NCBI RefSeq assembly: GCF_002250705.1
Contig: NZ_NMVP01000001.1
Location: forward strand, 496,001-560,000
Direction of reading: 5' to 3'
Source of the DNA: Enemella evansiae
GTDB taxonomy: Bacteria; Actinomycetota; Actinomycetes; Propionibacteriales; Propionibacteriaceae
DNA: 64,000 bases
Shown: in pieces, positions 61,835 through 64,000 of the stretch
How positions within the stretch are numbered: the stretch's first letter is position 1
Layout of the letters: every line of letters starts with the position of its first letter
Translations under genes and position numbers: made by a program
Notes under the pieces: generated by a model
The model's database searches: none
What the model saw: only the letters and a program-made list of their open reading frames with translations
What the model was told of the DNA's origin: nothing

Positions 61835-62755
61835 TCAGGACGCGGCGGCGAAGGTCCAGTCGAACGCCGTGGCCCGGGACCGGGATCCCTGACCGGCGCG
61901 GGAACGGCTGACCTCACCAAGGGTGCCGAGCACCTGCTCACCCAGCTCCACCAGGGACCGGAACGACTCCGGCCGGACCCCCTCGGGACGGATCGCGAAG
62001 GCCAGATCCTCGGTGGCGGTGTTGCCGGAGGCGCCGGGGGCGAACGGGCAGCCGCCCAACCCACCGAGGGCCCCGTCGACGGTCTGGGCACCGGCCTCGA
62101 TCGCGGCGAGCGCATTGGCCACGCCCATCCCCCAGGTGTCATGGCCGTGGAAGGTGACCGGCCGGGTGCCGGCCTCGGCGACCACCCGGCCGGTGAGGCT
62201 GGCCACCTCACCGGGGCTGGCCTGGCCGAGCGTGTCGGCGATGACCACATCGCTGCAACCCTGACCGCGTGCGTCGGCGACCAACGCCAGGACGCGTTCC
62301 GGCGCGACGGGCCCGGTGAACGGGCAGGTGAACGAGGTCGCCAGGCACAGCTGCACCGCAACGTCATGTTCGGCGGCGATCTCCAGCGCCTCGGGAAGGG
62401 CCGCCATCGAGGTCTCGGTGTCGCGGCCGATGTTGGCGCGGTTGTGCTCATCGGTGACGCTGAGGCAGTACTGCACCCCGCGCACCCCGGCCTCGGCGGC
62501 CCGGCGGACCTGTTTCGGTGTCGCCACCCAGATCCAGCAGTGTGCCAACTCCTCGGGGGTCAGCGCGGCGACCACATCCATCGAGGGCGCCATCGACGGA
62601 ACCAGGTCGGGGCGGGCCATCGACCCGATCTCGAGACTGTCGAAGCCGAGCTCCAGCAGGGCCCGGACCAGGCGTACCCGGTCCTCGGTGGGCAGCTGCC
62701 CGTCGCTGAGCTGCAGCCCGTCGCGCAGCGTGACATCCCTGATCTTCGCGGTCAT
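61835..62755 (-). CDS. Hydroxymethylglutaryl-CoA lyase-like enzyme
   Basis: HMGL-like aldolase (306 residues) of the DRE-TIM metallolyase group. RDVTLRDGLQ at 6-15 carries the metal Asp and catalytic Arg, FHGHDTWGMGVANA the HxH metal site, and GGLGGCPFAPGASGN (about 232-246) the flexible catalytic Cys loop. It cleaves HMG-CoA or a related 3-hydroxy-3-methylacyl-CoA. The ATG overlaps the CoA-transferase stop by one base, so the two work in sequence: CoA activation then cleavage. Confidence 0.93.
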   Translation of the reverse strand: MTAKIRDVTLRDGLQLSDGQLPTEDRVRLVRALLELGFDSLEIGSMARPDLVPSMAPSMDVVAALTPEELAHCWIWVATPKQVRRAAEAGVRGVQYCLSVTDEHNRANIGRDTETSMAALPEALEIAAEHDVAVQLCLATSFTCPFTGPVAPERVLALVADARGQGCSDVVIADTLGQASPGEVASLTGRVVAEAGTRPVTFHGHDTWGMGVANALAAIEAGAQTVDGALGGLGGCPFAPGASGNTATEDLAFAIRPEGVRPESFRSLVELGEQVLGTLGEVSRSRAGQGSRSRATAFDWTFAAAS

Positions 62756-64000
62756 CAGGCCGCCTCCTGTCCACTCGCCAGTTGACCGGCCAGTGCCGCG
62801 GCCTGGTCGGGACCCAGCCCGAGCAGCTCCTGCAGCACCGGCACCGTGTCGGCACCGAGTTCGGGGCCGAGATTGCGGATCGGCAGGGACCGCCCGCCGA
62901 TCACCGGTGTGATGCCGGGGAACGCCACCTTCCCCAGGTCCTGCTCGCCGTCGCTGACCGGCAGGTACTGCACCATGTCCCGGCTGGCGTACTGCTCGTC
63001 GGCGACGATGTCGCGGGCCCGGTAGATCGGCCCGGCGGGCACCCCGACCTCGCTGAGCGCGGTCAGGGCCTCGGCTGCGGTCCGCTCACCGGTCCAGGCC
63101 GCGATCGCCGCGTCCAGTTCGTCGGCGCGGACCACCCGCCCCTCGTTGTCGGCCAGGGCCGGGTCCTCGGCCAGCTCCGGTCGCCCGATCACCCGCATCA
63201 ACCGACCGAAGATGGAATCCCCGTTGGCGGCGATCACCACGCTCGCACCGTCGCGGCACAGGTAGGCGCTGGTCGGTGCGACCCCCTCGATCCGCGGGCC
63301 CATCCGGACCCGTTCGGTGCCGTAGGCGCTGTATTCGGGGATCGTCGCCTCCATCGCGGAGAAGATCGCCTCGTGCAGGGCCACGTCGATCGTGCGTTCG
63401 CTCACCGGGACCGGGGTCTGCTCGCCTCGGCCGAGGCCCAGGGTGGCGCGCTGGTAGAGGGCCATCACGGTGCCGAAGGCGGCGTACATGCCGGCCATCG
63501 TGTCGCCCAGGCTCACCCCGACCCGCACCGGTGGCCGATCCGGATAGCCGACCAGATCCCGCAACCCGCCGAAGGCCTCCGCCACCGACCCGAATCCGGG
63601 CCGTTTGGACAATGGACCGGTCTGCCCATATGCCGAGACACGGGTGAGGATGAGTCCCGGATTGGCCTCCTGCAGCACCTCCGGGCCGAGACCCCAGGCC
63701 TCCAGGGTGCCCGGCCGGAAGTTCTCCACCACCGCATCGACCCGGGCCACCAACCCGAGCACGGTGCGCCGGCCGAGCTCGGAGCGCAGATCGATGACGA
63801 CCGACTTCTTGTTCCGGTTGATCGTGCGGTGCAGCAACGAGGTGCGGCCCGACAGCAGCCGCCAGCGCCGGATCTCGTCCCCGCCGCCGGGGCGTTCCAC
63901 CTTGATCACCTCGGCGCCGAAGTCGGCGAGCAACCGGCCCGCGGTGGGGGCCGCGATGTAGTTGCCCAGCTCCAGGACCCGGACGCCACGCAGCGGGGCG
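62755..64000 (-). CDS. CaiB/BaiF family (class III) CoA-transferase, 5' end beyond window
   Basis: Transfers CoA between carboxylic acids. The visible 414 codons open with RGVRVLELGNYIAAPTAGRL and DFGAEVIKVERPGGGDEIR, the family start, so only a few residues are missing. The catalytic Asp is in VSLGDTMAGMYAAFG. Further elements are NKKSVVIDLRSELGR and FGSVAEAFGGLRDLVGYPD. The start codon lies outside the window. Confidence 0.95.
   Translation of the reverse strand, partial: APLRGVRVLELGNYIAAPTAGRLLADFGAEVIKVERPGGGDEIRRWRLLSGRTSLLHRTINRNKKSVVIDLRSELGRRTVLGLVARVDAVVENFRPGTLEAWGLGPEVLQEANPGLILTRVSAYGQTGPLSKRPGFGSVAEAFGGLRDLVGYPDRPPVRVGVSLGDTMAGMYAAFGTVMALYQRATLGLGRGEQTPVPVSERTIDVALHEAIFSAMEATIPEYSAYGTERVRMGPRIEGVAPTSAYLCRDGASVVIAANGDSIFGRLMRVIGRPELAEDPALADNEGRVVRADELDAAIAAWTGERTAAEALTALSEVGVPAGPIYRARDIVADEQYASRDMVQYLPVSDGEQDLGKVAFPGITPVIGGRSLPIRNLGPELGADTVPVLQELLGLGPDQAAALAGQLASGQEAA

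Overview
The window is high-GC actinobacterial DNA, most likely from the family Propionibacteriaceae. The best single marker is a pyrophosphate-dependent phosphofructokinase (56980-58197) that closely resembles the Propionibacterium freudenreichii enzyme as I remember it. Two gene blocks with strong actinobacterial synteny agree: thrS-HIT-pgsA1-patA-pimA, and DUF881-sbp-DUF881-gcvH-garA-merR-bfn-merR followed by gcvP. GC content and family placement are judged by eye and memory; no database search was run.

Layout. 1-9455: accessory and housekeeping genes (CopB-type P-type ATPase cut by the window edge, PPK2 polyphosphate kinase, CbiX/SirB chelatase, YihY and CBS proteins, nucleoside hydrolase, PEBP protein, UvrA-like protein). 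9559-9905: a tRNA-Gly/Cys/Val operon. 9966-11779: a lower-GC decayed island beside the tRNAs, with a wrecked tyrosine recombinase and two unknown small genes, one interrupted by an in-frame TAG. 11780-21486: mixed genes, including a LacI regulator-RpiB-MHS transporter unit and a divergent XRE-cupin regulator/aminotransferase pair, each with a perfect palindromic operator. 21549-32848: the conserved PIM (phosphatidylinositol mannoside) and glycine-cleavage/GarA blocks joined together. 32852-35980: a sugar ABC importer without its own ATPase. 36176-39043: gcvP.

39054-43991: secreted M60-type peptidase, a frameshifted secreted nuclease, an alpha/beta hydrolase with its TetR regulator, and a VOC protein. 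44057-50508: a TauD-type dioxygenase with a dipeptide-class ABC importer, preceded by a leaderless 27-codon cysteine-rich leader peptide. This looks like a cysteine-controlled organosulfur scavenging operon and is the most interesting system here. 50651-54677: an iron-siderophore importer whose divergent promoters share an iron-box-like dyad. 54685-60570: assorted genes including PPi-PFK, a MalY-type C-S lyase and a YrdC-family protein. 61011-64000: IclR regulator, HMG-CoA-lyase-like enzyme and CoA-transferase, a probable acyl-CoA catabolic unit cut by the window end.

Several genes appear broken as read (recombinase, 10917-11429, the nuclease at 40728-41929, and the transporter at 17042 with a G7 run near its end). 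The single-base cases could be sequencing errors; the recombinase shows too many frame changes for that.
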